Shown: positions 9,079 to 17,363, counted from the stretch's first letter. The stretch is 64,000 bases of DNA from Peptostreptococcaceae bacterium (GCA_902363255.1 CABIZO010000003.1:620001-684000), one strand, 5' to 3'. Notes: generated by a model from the letters alone, not told the origin. Translations and numbers: made by a program.

Positions 9079-9552
9079 TTGAAAAGAAATGATAGAGCTG
9101 TTAAGGATGTTGATAGAATAAAAGAGATTGTCTCTAATTGTCAAGTTGTAAGAGTTGCCATGTGTGAAGATAATATACCTTATCTAGTTCCTTTAAATTA
9201 TGGCTATGAGTTTAATGATGGGGAGCTTATTCTCTACTGCCATTGTTCTAATAAAGGTAAAAAACTTGATATTTTAGATAAAAACCCGAATGTATTTATT
9301 GAGATTGATAATGAAAAAGATGTAATTGAAGGAAAGACGCCTTGTCAATATGGATTTGAATATTTTAGCATAATGTCTTCAGGTAAAGTTGAATTTATAC
9401 ATAATATTTATGATAAAATACATGGCCTAAATAAAATAATGGAACATTATACTTCTAAGGTTAATAATGAATTTAAAAATGAAGTTTTAAATAAAGTCCT
9501 TTTACTAAAAATCACATGCACTGATTTTACTGCAAAAAGCTGTACTAGATAG
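9079..9552 (+). CDS. Pyridoxamine 5'-phosphate oxidase-family (NimA-like) flavoprotein
   Basis: About 157 residues, of the split-barrel FMN-binding fold (PNPOx-like, NimA/5-nitroimidazole reductase-related subgroup). Visible family features are KRNDRAVKDVDRIKEIV at the N-terminus, CEDNIPYLVPLNYGYEF around residue 30, and the small-molecule-binding ILYCHCSNKGKKLDIL segment. An ATG at 9070 is possible but directly abuts the AAGGGG site. The in-frame TTG at 9079 lies 9 bases after AAGGGG and aligns with the usual M-R/K-R-x-D-R start of the family, so I chose TTG. Monocistronic. A reductase role in stress or nitro-drug detoxification is a family inference. Confidence 0.8.
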   Translation: MKRNDRAVKDVDRIKEIVSNCQVVRVAMCEDNIPYLVPLNYGYEFNDGELILYCHCSNKGKKLDILDKNPNVFIEIDNEKDVIEGKTPCQYGFEYFSIMSSGKVEFIHNIYDKIHGLNKIMEHYTSKVNNEFKNEVLNKVLLLKITCTDFTAKSCTR

Positions 9553-9562
9553 TTTAGATTTT

Positions 9563-9614
9563 AAAAAGGTGTAGTATGAAATAAAATATATTATTTCATA
9601 CTACACCTTTTATA
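9563..9614. terminator. Bidirectional terminator between the NimA-like gene and sstT
   Basis: A 19-bp near-perfect hairpin (AAAGGTGTAGTATGAAATA with its complement at 9592-9610), flanked by A and T runs, serving two convergent genes. Confidence 0.9.
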
Positions 9615-9630
9615 TTTATACTAACTTTAA

Positions 9631-10863
9631 CTAATCTATACTTTCTTTTGATTTTTTATCCTTACGTTTTTTTGCAAGTTCTGCAACTGCAGTATATAAT
9701 ACATCAGTAGAAGAGTTCAGTGCTGTTTCACAAGAATCTTGGATAACCCCAACTATAAATCCAACTCCAACTACTTGCATTGCTACTTCATTTGGTATAC
9801 CGAATAGTGAACAAGCAAGCGGTACTAGAAGTAAAGACCCTCCAGCTACTCCTGATGCTCCACATGCAGATACTGCTGATAACACTGATAATATTATTGC
9901 AGTTCCTATATCCACTTGTATTCCTAGTGTATTAGCTGCTGCTAAAGCAAGAACTGATATTGTTACTGCAGCTCCCCCCATATTTATTGTTGCTCCTAGT
10001 GGTATAGACATAGAATATGTATCTTTGTCTAACCCTAGTTCTTTACAAAGCCCCATGTTTACTGGTATATTAGCTGCTGAACTTCTTGTAAAGAATGCTG
10101 TTAATCCACTGTCTTTTAAACATTTAAATACTAATGGATATGGATTTTGACGAGTTCCTATAAATGTTATTATAGGATTTACAGCTAATGCAACAAATGC
10201 CATACATCCAACTAATAATATTATTAATTGACCATAGCTAAGTAATGACTCTATTCCTGATGTTGATATTGTATCAAATACTAACCCCATTATACCAAAT
10301 GGAGCTAAGTTTATTACCCATCTTACTACTTGAGATATGGCGTCTGAGATATTTACTATTATTTGTTTTGTAGATTCTTTAGATTGTTTTAGCGCAAGAC
10401 CTAAAACTAAAGCCCAAGTCAATATTCCTATATAGTTTGCATTTGCTAGTGCATTTACTGGATTATCTACCACATTCATTAATAATGTTTTTAATACTTC
10501 ACCTACTCCACCTGGAGGTGTTACACCTTCTGCACCTGCTGCAAGTGTTAATGTAACTGGGAATAAGAAACTTCCTACAACAGCTACCACACCAGCTAAA
10601 AAAGTTCCTAAAAGGTATAAAATTATAATTGATTTCATGTTTGTTTTTTGACCCTCTTTATGTTGACATATTGCAGCCATAACTAAGAAGAAAACTAAAA
10701 TTGGTGCTACAGCTTTTAAAGCCCCTACGAATAATGAACCTAAAATTGCTAGCGGTGCCATTTGAGTTGGTACAGTAAGTGCTAAAGTTATCCCTATTAT
10801 TAGCCCCACAATTATTCGTTTTACTAAACTAATATCATTCCACTTTTTTACTAATTCTTTCAT
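9631..10863 (-). CDS. sstT: Serine/threonine:Na+ symporter SstT (copy 1)
   Basis: A 410-residue dicarboxylate/amino acid:cation symporter (DAACS) family protein of the SstT subgroup, which imports serine and threonine with sodium. Recognisable are the N-terminal WNDISLVKRIIVGLIIGI, the re-entrant-loop serine run TRSSAANIPVNM, the GATINMGGAA Na+/substrate site, and VSACGASGVAGGSLLLVP near the C-terminus. A close paralogue (17705-18931) lies 7 kb away with long identical stretches. The start has AGGGGGAATTATAT. It is transcribed alone. The 300-base upstream gap holds a terminator and a gene scrap but no riboswitch I recognise. Confidence 0.92.
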   Translation of the reverse strand: MKELVKKWNDISLVKRIIVGLIIGITLALTVPTQMAPLAILGSLFVGALKAVAPILVFFLVMAAICQHKEGQKTNMKSIIILYLLGTFLAGVVAVVGSFLFPVTLTLAAGAEGVTPPGGVGEVLKTLLMNVVDNPVNALANANYIGILTWALVLGLALKQSKESTKQIIVNISDAISQVVRWVINLAPFGIMGLVFDTISTSGIESLLSYGQLIILLVGCMAFVALAVNPIITFIGTRQNPYPLVFKCLKDSGLTAFFTRSSAANIPVNMGLCKELGLDKDTYSMSIPLGATINMGGAAVTISVLALAAANTLGIQVDIGTAIILSVLSAVSACGASGVAGGSLLLVPLACSLFGIPNEVAMQVVGVGFIVGVIQDSCETALNSSTDVLYTAVAELAKKRKDKKSKESID

Positions 10864-11011
10864 ATATAATTCCCCCTATAAATTTGTGGTATAAAAATAT
10901 GTTACCATTTTTTTACATCCCTTTCAATTAATTTATTATATTTTTCTTATTAATTGTAATAATTATCACAATAATCTAAAAATTACATTTTATCTTTCAT
11001 ATTTCTAAATA

Positions 11012-11048
11012 TAAAAAAGCATATCGATTAAAATAATCAATATGATTT
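11012..11048 (-). terminator. Terminator-like hairpin upstream of sstT copy 1
   Basis: CATATCGATT (11020-11029) pairs with AATCAATATG (11035-11044, one G:T pair), then CTTTTTTA follows on the minus strand. It follows a truncated reading frame at 11070-11162. Confidence 0.65.
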
Positions 11049-11069
11049 TAAATCATCTTTTAGAATCAA

Positions 11070-11162
11070 TTATTTCATTTTCCCAAAATTAACAATAGTT
11101 TCACTTAAAGTTACCTTAACTACAACCCTACCTTCTATAATTTTATAATTATAAGTCCTCAC
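11070..11162 (-). pseudogene. C-terminal scrap of an unidentified gene
   Basis: The minus strand reads VRTYNYKIIEGRVVVKVTLS and continues ETIVNFGKMK before a stop and terminator. The alternating hydrophobic pattern looks like real coding sequence, but no ribosome-binding site or N-terminal region precedes it. The terminator of the next upstream gene ends right at its beginning. I read it as the residue of a deletion; the parent family is not identified. Confidence 0.3.
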
Positions 11163-11164
11163 AA

Positions 11165-11201
11165 CAAAAAAGCGTGCATTATCCCTCAAAATGCACACTT
11201 A
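11165..11201 (-). terminator. Terminator of the FxLYD gene
   Basis: AGTGTGCATT and AATGCACGCT (one G:T pair) form a hairpin with TTTTTTG after it on the minus strand. Confidence 0.8.
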
Positions 11202-11243
11202 ATCTATATTATTTAAATACCCTATTATTAAATTTTTGATTAT

Positions 11244-11654
11244 TTAAAAAGCATTTGATTTTGCTTTAATATCATACTTTTCAAAATTATCTTGTGAACA
11301 GAACATTTCAACTTTTCTCTTTTCTCCTGCTTCTATCTCTGTTTCATTAGTAAATGATTTTTCTATAACTGTTCCATTTGAATCTATTAGCTTATATTCA
11401 AATTCAACATAATCTAAAACTTCATCACCAGTATTTTCAAAGATTCCAACTATTTTAGTACTATAGTCTCCTTTTTTAACTTCCCAATTTATAGCTTTAG
11501 CCATTTCTTGAACCTTTTGATCGTTTACTTCTGTTTCTTGTTCAACTTCTTTTATAGCATTATCAACACTAGATACTCCTGCTCCAACTAATGCTACACA
11601 ACCTCCAATAACAACTACAAATCCTATAATAATACCTATTAATATTTTTTTCAT
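11244..11654 (-). CDS. FxLYD-type membrane-anchored or lipoprotein of unknown function
   Basis: A 136-residue protein with one N-terminal hydrophobic segment (KKILIGIIIGFVVVIGGCVAL), a short charged coil (VDNAIKEVEQETEVNDQKVQEM, seen in part), and a C-terminal beta domain of the FxLYD type. Here that motif reads LDYVEFEYKLIDSNGTVIEK. I placed the start at 11654, where GGAGGTAAAA precedes ATG; an in-frame ATG 30 bases upstream has no ribosome-binding site. IGGC after the hydrophobic stretch could be a weak lipobox, so the anchor may be lipid or a transmembrane helix. Exposed on the outer face of the membrane; function unknown. Confidence 0.75.
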   Translation of the reverse strand: MKKILIGIIIGFVVVIGGCVALVGAGVSSVDNAIKEVEQETEVNDQKVQEMAKAINWEVKKGDYSTKIVGIFENTGDEVLDYVEFEYKLIDSNGTVIEKSFTNETEIEAGEKRKVEMFCSQDNFEKYDIKAKSNAF

Positions 11655-11748
11655 TTTTACCTCCATAAGTAATTCTCTAATCATAAATTAATTATATAAA
11701 TTTACTCACGATAGTTGGTATGCTATCAGCATACAGATAAAAATTATT

Positions 11749-12858
11749 TTAACTCATAGTTAAATTTAATAGCCAGCCACCAATCAAAAATATAGCCATA
11801 CTATAAGTCCAATAACCCGCTATTCTCACTAAAACTTTTTCACTTTTTAACAACGGTAGTTTATTTTTTATATTTAGATAGTTAGTCAATATAAAGTAAA
11901 CAGAAAGCATCATAGCAACGAGTATGATATTTTCTAAAAGTTCATTAAGGCTTTTAGCAATAAATAATACCATAATTAAAAATAAGTACCAAAAGCTAGC
12001 ACTTATCATATAAATAAAGTTTTTAGATCTAAAACCTGGAAGAGTTTTAGATCTCTTACTTAAACTATTTATCCTATTTTCTTTAACATTTGATTTAGTA
12101 TAACTATTCTTATTTTTTTTAATATTTTCATAATTATAAAGCCTACTTTTTAAATCTACTTTTAAATCTAAAACATTATTATATCTATTTTCTGCAGAAA
12201 TATGAGTACATTTTTTTATTATATCTTTTAAAAAAGTATTATTTAACTCTTCTTTTATATGCTTTCCTGTAGTTAAAACATTCATCATCACGCCCATAGC
12301 ATATATGTCACTTCTGCAATCTGTTTGATCAAATCCAAATTGTTCTGGAGATGCATAGCCTTTGGTACCTAAAAGTGTTGTATCTAAACTTTCTCCTTCT
12401 TTATAAGTTCTCGATATATCAAAATCTATTAATTTTAATATGTTGTCATTACTGATAATGATATTAGCAGGTTTGATATCTCTATGAATTATAGGAGGAT
12501 TTAAACTATGAATTTCATTTAATATATCACATAAAGAGATCATATATTTAATTACTTCTTTCTCATTTATTTTATTTTCTTTTTCTAAAATAGTTTGTAA
12601 AGTATCTCCATTTATAAACTCTTCAATTATTATAAGCTTTTCATCATATTCTAATATTTCATAGATTTTAGGTATATTTTTAGAGTTTATATTTTTTATA
12701 CTTTCATATATTTCTTTTGTATATTCTTTTATTTCTTTTTTAATATAGATTTTTTCATCTTGTAGATTTTGCACTAAAAAAATTTTAACTTTTCTACTTT
12801 TATGAATTAATTTTAATTCTTCATATAAAGATAATTTAAATTCTGTATTTAGATTCAA
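11749..12858 (-). CDS. Eukaryotic-like Ser/Thr protein kinase with C-terminal membrane helices
   Basis: A 369-residue Hanks-type kinase. Lys40 in IYIKKE is the likely ATP lysine, HRDIKPANI begins at residue 125, and the metal motif is DFD (145-147) instead of DFG. An APE-like ASPEQ follows at about 169 and SDIYAMGVMM at 183. The nucleotide-binding loop is poorly conserved. A lysine-rich linker leads to about three hydrophobic helices (275-365), so the kinase faces the cytoplasm from a C-terminal anchor. PASTA domains are absent, so it is not PrkC. Translation starts at TTG behind GGGGTG. It is divergent from the regulator remnant at 12930, a pairing seen with this kinase type in other Firmicutes. 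Activity is likely but not certain. Confidence 0.85.
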   Translation of the reverse strand: MNLNTEFKLSLYEELKLIHKSRKVKIFLVQNLQDEKIYIKKEIKEYTKEIYESIKNINSKNIPKIYEILEYDEKLIIIEEFINGDTLQTILEKENKINEKEVIKYMISLCDILNEIHSLNPPIIHRDIKPANIIISNDNILKLIDFDISRTYKEGESLDTTLLGTKGYASPEQFGFDQTDCRSDIYAMGVMMNVLTTGKHIKEELNNTFLKDIIKKCTHISAENRYNNVLDLKVDLKSRLYNYENIKKNKNSYTKSNVKENRINSLSKRSKTLPGFRSKNFIYMISASFWYLFLIMVLFIAKSLNELLENIILVAMMLSVYFILTNYLNIKNKLPLLKSEKVLVRIAGYWTYSMAIFLIGGWLLNLTMS

Positions 12859-12882
12859 ATTTTACACCCCATGTCATTGATT

Positions 12883-12912
12883 TTGTAACGTTAAAATTAT
12901 ATCATATTACAA
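12883..12912. promoter_or_regulatory. Inverted repeat between divergent kinase and regulator genes
   Basis: TTGTAA at 12883 and TTACAA at 12907-12912 form a dyad in the 71-base divergent gap, directly before the AAGGAGAGG site of the regulator gene. An operator role is possible but unproven. Confidence 0.3.
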
Positions 12913-12929
12913 GGAGAGGTGAAATATAA

Positions 12930-13370
12930 ATGGATAATCTAGAAACTGTAAAGCTTATGAGTTTATTAAATAATATAGATGATGAATCTAATTTAGATAA
13001 CTTTCTATCAAATACCTTAAATAATGCTAAAAATATAAGACTTTGTGAATACTTTGAAAAAGTATTTAAAGAAAAGTAATTAAGTAAAAGTACTGTTATT
13101 AAAAACGCTGATATAGATAGAACTTATGGATATGAAATTTTGAGATGTAATAAAAAGCCTAGCAGAGATAAAATTTTACAACTTTGTATAGGCGCTAACT
13201 TTACATTGGATGAAACCAATAAGGCTTTAAAAATCGGTAACTGTGGTGAACTTTATCCAAAAATTATGAGAGACAGTGTTATAATCTTTGCTTTGAATAA
13301 AAATTTAAATATTGTTCGTACTAATGAACTTTTATTTTCTTATAATGTTTCATTACTAGGAGAGGAATAA
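12930..13370 (+). pseudogene. HTH (XRE-like) regulator gene interrupted by one in-frame TAA
   Basis: ATG at 12930, behind a good AAGGAGAGGTG site, opens a frame of 49 residues (MDNLETVKLMSLLNNIDDES...) that ends in TAA at 13077-13079. The same frame continues without interruption for 96 more codons to 13370: LSKSTVIKNADIDRTYGYEI, then a KKPSRDKILQLCIGA block, LDETNKALKIGNCGELYP, and RDSVIIFALNKNLNIVRTNE. Together the two halves form one helix-turn-helix protein of about 145 residues, of the type found next to Ser/Thr kinases in Firmicutes. A single base change would explain the stop. A separately translated second half could start at TTG 13140, but I see no ribosome-binding site there. Confidence 0.75.
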
Positions 13371-13387
13371 TATTATTCCTCCCTATT
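13360..13387 (+). terminator. Terminator overlapping the end of the regulator gene
   Basis: GAGGAATAAT and ATTATTCCTC form a perfect dyad, with CTATTTTAAT after it; the stop codon lies inside the stem. Confidence 0.65.
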
Positions 13388-13479
13388 TTAATATTCTATA
13401 TTTAATATGGCAATTTACAACTTAACTCTATTTGGTTTAGCCTTAAGTAAAATATACTGATTATTTAATAATTACAAAT

Positions 13480-14397
13480 TTAATTAATATCATCAATATT
13501 ATAAGGTGTATCTTGGTAAACACAATAATTTAACCAGTTACCAAATACTATGTTTGCACTTTCTCTCCATGTTACTAATGGCGTTGTTTTATCATCATCA
13601 TTTTCAAAATAATGTTTGGGTACATCTATTTCCAATCCTTTATTTAGATCTCTTAGGTATTCTCCTTTTAAAGTATCTCTATCATACTCTAAGTGACCAG
13701 TTATAAATATTTGTCTTCTACTTTTATTTGCAACAATAAATACCCCTGCTTCATCAGATTCTGATAATATTTCTAAATCCTCAATTTTTTCTATATCTTC
13801 TCTTTTAACTTCTGTATGTCTTGAATGTGGTGCATAAAATATATCATTTAATCCTCTAGTTAAGTTATCATGTTTAATATTATTTCTATGTTTAAATACA
13901 CCAAATAATTTTTTATCTAATCCATATTTAGGCACATTATAATGATGATAAAGTGCTGCTTGCGCTCCCCAACATATATGAACTGTTGAGTAAACATGAG
14001 TTTTAGTCCAATCCATTATATCCTTTAATTCATCCCAATAAGCCACATCTTCAAATTCCATTTGCTCAACTGGAGCACCGGTAATAATCAACCCATCAAA
14101 TTTTTCATCTTTAACATCATCTACATATCTATAAAATTTTTCTAAATGTTCTATTGGAGTATGATTTCCTGTATATGATTTTGTTTGAAGTAGGGTAATT
14201 TCAACCTGAAGCGGTGTATTTGAAAGATATCTAAGAAGTTGATTTTCAGCTTGAATTTTTATTGGCATTAGATTTAATATTCCTATTTTTAACGGTCTAA
14301 TATCTTGATGAGATGCTCTTTCTATATTCATTACAAAAATATTTTCATTGGAAAGCACATTGTATGCAGGTAGCTCTGCTGGTATTTTAATTGGCAT
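13480..14397 (-). CDS. metA: Homoserine O-acetyltransferase (MetA family)
   Basis: A 305-residue enzyme of the MetA (glutamine-amidotransferase-like) fold that activates homoserine for methionine synthesis. The nucleophile is Cys142 in STVHICWGAQAA, with catalytic His235 and Glu237 in ITGHLEYDR. Residue 111 is glutamate (GAPVEQ). In MetA proteins Glu111 is associated with acetyl-CoA and Gly111 with succinyl-CoA, so this is predicted to be an acetyltransferase despite the usual 'O-succinyltransferase' label. That matches MetY (579-1868), which uses O-acetylhomoserine. The start has AGGGGGAAAATAA. No S-box is seen upstream, unlike metY and metQ. Monocistronic. Confidence 0.95.
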   Translation of the reverse strand: MPIKIPAELPAYNVLSNENIFVMNIERASHQDIRPLKIGILNLMPIKIQAENQLLRYLSNTPLQVEITLLQTKSYTGNHTPIEHLEKFYRYVDDVKDEKFDGLIITGAPVEQMEFEDVAYWDELKDIMDWTKTHVYSTVHICWGAQAALYHHYNVPKYGLDKKLFGVFKHRNNIKHDNLTRGLNDIFYAPHSRHTEVKREDIEKIEDLEILSESDEAGVFIVANKSRRQIFITGHLEYDRDTLKGEYLRDLNKGLEIDVPKHYFENDDDKTTPLVTWRESANIVFGNWLNYCVYQDTPYNIDDIN

Positions 14398-14523
14398 TTA
14401 TTTTCCCCCTTTAGTTTCCCCTCTGTATCTGTTTAGCATTAATTATAGCACAATAACATATTTATTTAGTTAATATTTATACTAAAGTATAAAATGATAA
14501 GATTTATAAATTAAATAATTAAC

Positions 14524-14552
14524 TTGATTATAAGCATAAATTATTATATTAT
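14524..14552 (+). promoter_or_regulatory. Predicted promoter of the yybP-ykoY leader
   Basis: TTGATT (14524-14529), 17-base spacer, TATTAT (14547-14552), about 20 bases before the aptamer. Confidence 0.55.
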
Positions 14553-14571
14553 ATTATTTAACAATATAAAT

Positions 14572-14669
14572 CCTCGAAGGGGAGTAGCTTTCACATTTGT
14601 GATAATCAACCGTCATTACGGATAATATCCCGGTTGATTAGCAAGATAAAACTTGTTAGCAAGACCTTC
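14572..14669 (+). promoter_or_regulatory. yybP-ykoY (Mn2+-sensing) riboswitch
   Basis: The conserved ends of this class are present: CGAAGGGGAGTAGC at the 5' side and TTAGCAAGACCTTC at the 3' side, with GAAGG/CCTTC as the closing P1 stem. The interior has a helix arm containing AATCAACC...GGTTGATT. The 3' P1 strand is also the first strand of the following terminator, the normal on-switch layout: metal binding holds P1 and releases the terminator. The class senses Mn2+ and usually precedes metal exporters such as MntP, TerC-like proteins or P-type ATPases. Here it precedes an AI-2E-family transporter. Confidence 0.85.
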
Positions 14670-14722
14670 AGAAAATTATTCATCTTATATTTATGAATGT
14701 TTTTCTGAAGGTCTTTTTAATT
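14660..14722 (+). terminator. Expression-platform terminator of the yybP-ykoY leader
   Basis: AGACCTTCAGAAAA pairs with TTTTCTGAAGGTCT, with an inner ATTCAT/ATGAAT stem, followed by TTTTTAATT. Confidence 0.9.
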
Positions 14723-14741
14723 ATTTATAAAGGAGAATACA

Positions 14742-15872
14742 ATGAAAAATTTTAAAGAAGAATTTATTAAATCTATAAGATATGTAATACCTATATTACT
14801 TATATTTATAGGAATACTTACAATTAAGAACTACAGTAATATAACGAATTTTTTAAGCAATAACTTTACAATACTAAATGATTTACTTGCACCTTTTTTC
14901 ATAGGTTTTATAATTGCCTATATACTTAATCAACCAATGATAAAATTAGAAGAGAAATTTAAGTTAAAAAGAGGACTTTCTGTTTTAATCATTTATGGAA
15001 TAACTTTTATGATATTAGTATTCTCATGGTTATTTATTGTTCCAGTTATAAAATCTAATATTAGTGAACTTGCTCTTTCTATTCCTAGCGGTATAGATCA
15101 AGCTCAAGATTTAATTAATAATATTTCATCACAATTTAAGTTTGATATAACTAATACAGACATTAAATCACAAATTAATGATTTTATTACTAAGGTTTTA
15201 ATTCCAGTATCAAGTTTTACAGCATCTACTGTTAGTAACTTTATTATTAATTTAATGAGCACCATTGTATCTTATACTATAAATATTGTCCTTGGCTTAG
15301 TTATCTCAGTTTATCTACTTTTATCAAAAGAAAAATATATTAGAGTTGTAAGTTTATTTTTCCAAAAAGTATTAAAACAACATTATTTTAAAGTAAAAGA
15401 ATTTGTAAATATATTAGATAATAATATTGGAGTATATATAGTGGCAAAAGCTATGGATTCTACAATTTACGGTATTATCTGTACTATAGTGCTTTCATTA
15501 ACAGCTTCTAAGTATGCATTATTTATAGGAATAATTGCTGGTGTAACTAATATGATTCCTTTCTTTGGACCTATTTTAGGTACTGTTATAGCTGTTGTTG
15601 CCAACTTATTCTTCTCTATCAATAAATCCATTTTGGTTTTAGTAGTTATGATAATAGTTCAACAATTAGAAAGTGCAATATTAGAACCTCATTTTGTCGG
15701 AAAACAAGTTGGTGTACCACCAATATTAACAATATTCGCTGTAACATTTGCTGGAAAATATACAGGTTTTTTAGGTATATTATTAGCAGTACCAGTTACT
15801 GGAGTATTATTAGTTTATTTTAAAAGATATATTTATAATAAAAAAGAAGATAACTTATGCGATACTTTATAA
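14742..15872 (+). CDS. AI-2E family (PerM/UPF0118) transporter
   Basis: A 376-residue polytopic membrane protein with about eight helices of the AI-2E/PerM superfamily. It shows the family's central motif TNMIPFFGPILG (starting around residue 275) and the C-terminal GKQVGVPPILTIFAVTFAGK. The family includes TqsA (autoinducer-2 exporter), Na+/H+ antiporters and sporulation YtvI proteins, so substrate cannot be inferred from sequence alone. The Mn2+ riboswitch leader immediately upstream is the best clue and suggests a role in metal or ion export. The start codon has AAGGAGAATACA. It is monocistronic between its own attenuator and a strong terminator. Confidence 0.88.
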   Translation: MKNFKEEFIKSIRYVIPILLIFIGILTIKNYSNITNFLSNNFTILNDLLAPFFIGFIIAYILNQPMIKLEEKFKLKRGLSVLIIYGITFMILVFSWLFIVPVIKSNISELALSIPSGIDQAQDLINNISSQFKFDITNTDIKSQINDFITKVLIPVSSFTASTVSNFIINLMSTIVSYTINIVLGLVISVYLLLSKEKYIRVVSLFFQKVLKQHYFKVKEFVNILDNNIGVYIVAKAMDSTIYGIICTIVLSLTASKYALFIGIIAGVTNMIPFFGPILGTVIAVVANLFFSINKSILVLVVMIIVQQLESAILEPHFVGKQVGVPPILTIFAVTFAGKYTGFLGILLAVPVTGVLLVYFKRYIYNKKEDNLCDTL

Positions 15873-15920
15873 AAAAAGACCTTAGAATATATTTTATTAA
15901 CTATTCTAAGGTCTTTTTTA
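15871..15920. terminator. Bidirectional terminator between the AI-2E transporter and thiC
   Basis: AAAAAGACCTTAGAATA pairs with TATTCTAAGGTCTTTTT; both genes converge on it. Confidence 0.9.
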
Positions 15921-15921
15921 T

Positions 15922-17226
15922 TTAATCCATAATATCTACATCTTCACCTTTTAGTATTTTATTAATATTTCTAACTGCACACATTTTCCCACACATTGTA
16001 CATGTATCTTCATTTTCCGGTTTAGACTCTTCTCTATATCTTCTTGCTTTTTCACTATCTATAGCTAAATCAAACATCTTCTCCCAATCTAAATCCCTTC
16101 TTGCTCTACTCATTTCATTATCCCAATCAGTAGCACCTTTAATCCCCTTTGCTATGTCAGCTGCATGTGCTGCTATTTTAGATGCAATTATTCCTTCTTT
16201 TACATCATCTATAGTAGGCAGTCTTAAATGTTCTGCAGGAGTTACATAACATAAAAATGAAGCCCCATAAGTAGCTGCTATTGCGCCTCCTATAGCTGCA
16301 GTTATATGATCGTATCCCGGTGCCACATCAGTAACTAATGGTCCTAAAACATAAAAAGGTGCACCTTTACAAACAGTTTCTTCTATTTCCATATTAGCTT
16401 TTATTTGATTTAGTGGCATATGACCAGGGCCTTCTATCATAACTTGTACATTTTTCTTCCAAGCACGAGTAGTTAGTTCTCCCAGTGTAACTAGTTCTTC
16501 TATTTGAGAGATATCTCCTGCATCTGCTATACTTCCCGGTCTACAAGCATCTCCTAAACTTATAGTTACATCATACTTTGCACAAATATCTAAGATTTCA
16601 TCATAATATTCATAAAAAGGATTTTCATTACCTGTTAATTCCATCCATGCAAATATAATTGATCCTCCTCTAGATACTATATTCGTAAGTCTATTAGATT
16701 TTTTAAATCTTTCTGCTGTATGTTTGTTAACTCCACAATGAAGGGTCATAAAGTCCACACCATCTTCTGCATGCATTCTAACAATATCTATCCATTCTTT
16801 TGCAGTTATCTGCTTTAAAGGTTTATTATAGTAAACTACTGCATCATATATAGGTACTGTACCTATCATTGCAGGGCACTCTTTTATTAACTTTCTTCTA
16901 AATGTTTGAGTATCTCCAAAAGAGCTCAAATCCATTATTGCTTCAGCACCTAAATTTACTGCATTCATAACTTTTTCCATCTCTATATTAGTGTCAAGAC
17001 AGTCCTTAGAAGTTCCTAGATTTACATTTATTTTTGTTTTTAGCCTTTTGCCTATTCCATAAGGTCTTAAACAAGTATGATTTTTATTTGCTGGTATTAT
17101 CACCTTACCTTGTCTTACTAAATCAAGCAATTCTTTAACTTCCATATTTTCATACATTGCCACTCTTTTTATTTCTTCTGTTATTATTCCCTTTCTTGCT
17201 GCATCCATCTGTGTTGTGTAACTCAT
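15922..17226 (-). CDS. thiC: Phosphomethylpyrimidine synthase ThiC
   Basis: A 434-residue radical-SAM-superfamily enzyme converting aminoimidazole ribotide to HMP-P, the pyrimidine part of thiamine. Core motifs are present: YGIGKRLKTKINVNLGTS (residues about 57-74), GVDFMTLHCGVN, and EGPGHMPLNQIKANM. The C-terminal cluster ligands are Cys409, Cys412 and Cys416 in CTMCGKMC, i.e. CxxCxxxC, one residue shorter than the CxxCxxxxC of enterobacterial ThiC. The start has GAAAGGGGAATAAA. A TPP riboswitch (17426-17504) with terminators precedes it. No other thi gene is adjacent, so the thiazole branch and ThiE must be elsewhere. Confidence 0.97.
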   Translation of the reverse strand: MSYTTQMDAARKGIITEEIKRVAMYENMEVKELLDLVRQGKVIIPANKNHTCLRPYGIGKRLKTKINVNLGTSKDCLDTNIEMEKVMNAVNLGAEAIMDLSSFGDTQTFRRKLIKECPAMIGTVPIYDAVVYYNKPLKQITAKEWIDIVRMHAEDGVDFMTLHCGVNKHTAERFKKSNRLTNIVSRGGSIIFAWMELTGNENPFYEYYDEILDICAKYDVTISLGDACRPGSIADAGDISQIEELVTLGELTTRAWKKNVQVMIEGPGHMPLNQIKANMEIEETVCKGAPFYVLGPLVTDVAPGYDHITAAIGGAIAATYGASFLCYVTPAEHLRLPTIDDVKEGIIASKIAAHAADIAKGIKGATDWDNEMSRARRDLDWEKMFDLAIDSEKARRYREESKPENEDTCTMCGKMCAVRNINKILKGEDVDIMD

Positions 17227-17271
17227 TTTATTCCCCTTTCATCTTAACCTTATAATTTTTTTATTTTCAAT

Positions 17272-17325
17272 AAAAAAATCTTTCTTACTTTGGCTATAAC
17301 TACACAAGAATAAGAAAGATTTTCT
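17272..17325 (-). terminator. Attenuator terminator in the thiC leader
   Basis: On the minus strand AATCTTTCTTA pairs with TAAGAAAGATT across a 22-base loop, followed by TTTTTTATTG, directly upstream of thiC. Confidence 0.7.
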
Positions 17326-17329
17326 TAAT

Positions 17330-17363
17330 ATAAAAAGTCGTACAATAAATGTACGACTTTTAA
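17330..17363 (-). terminator. Second hairpin in the thiC leader
   Basis: A perfect AAAAGTCGTAC / GTACGACTTTT hairpin with flanking T and A runs, between the TPP aptamer and the 17272-17325 terminator. It may be the main attenuator, or an alternative partner structure. Confidence 0.7.
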
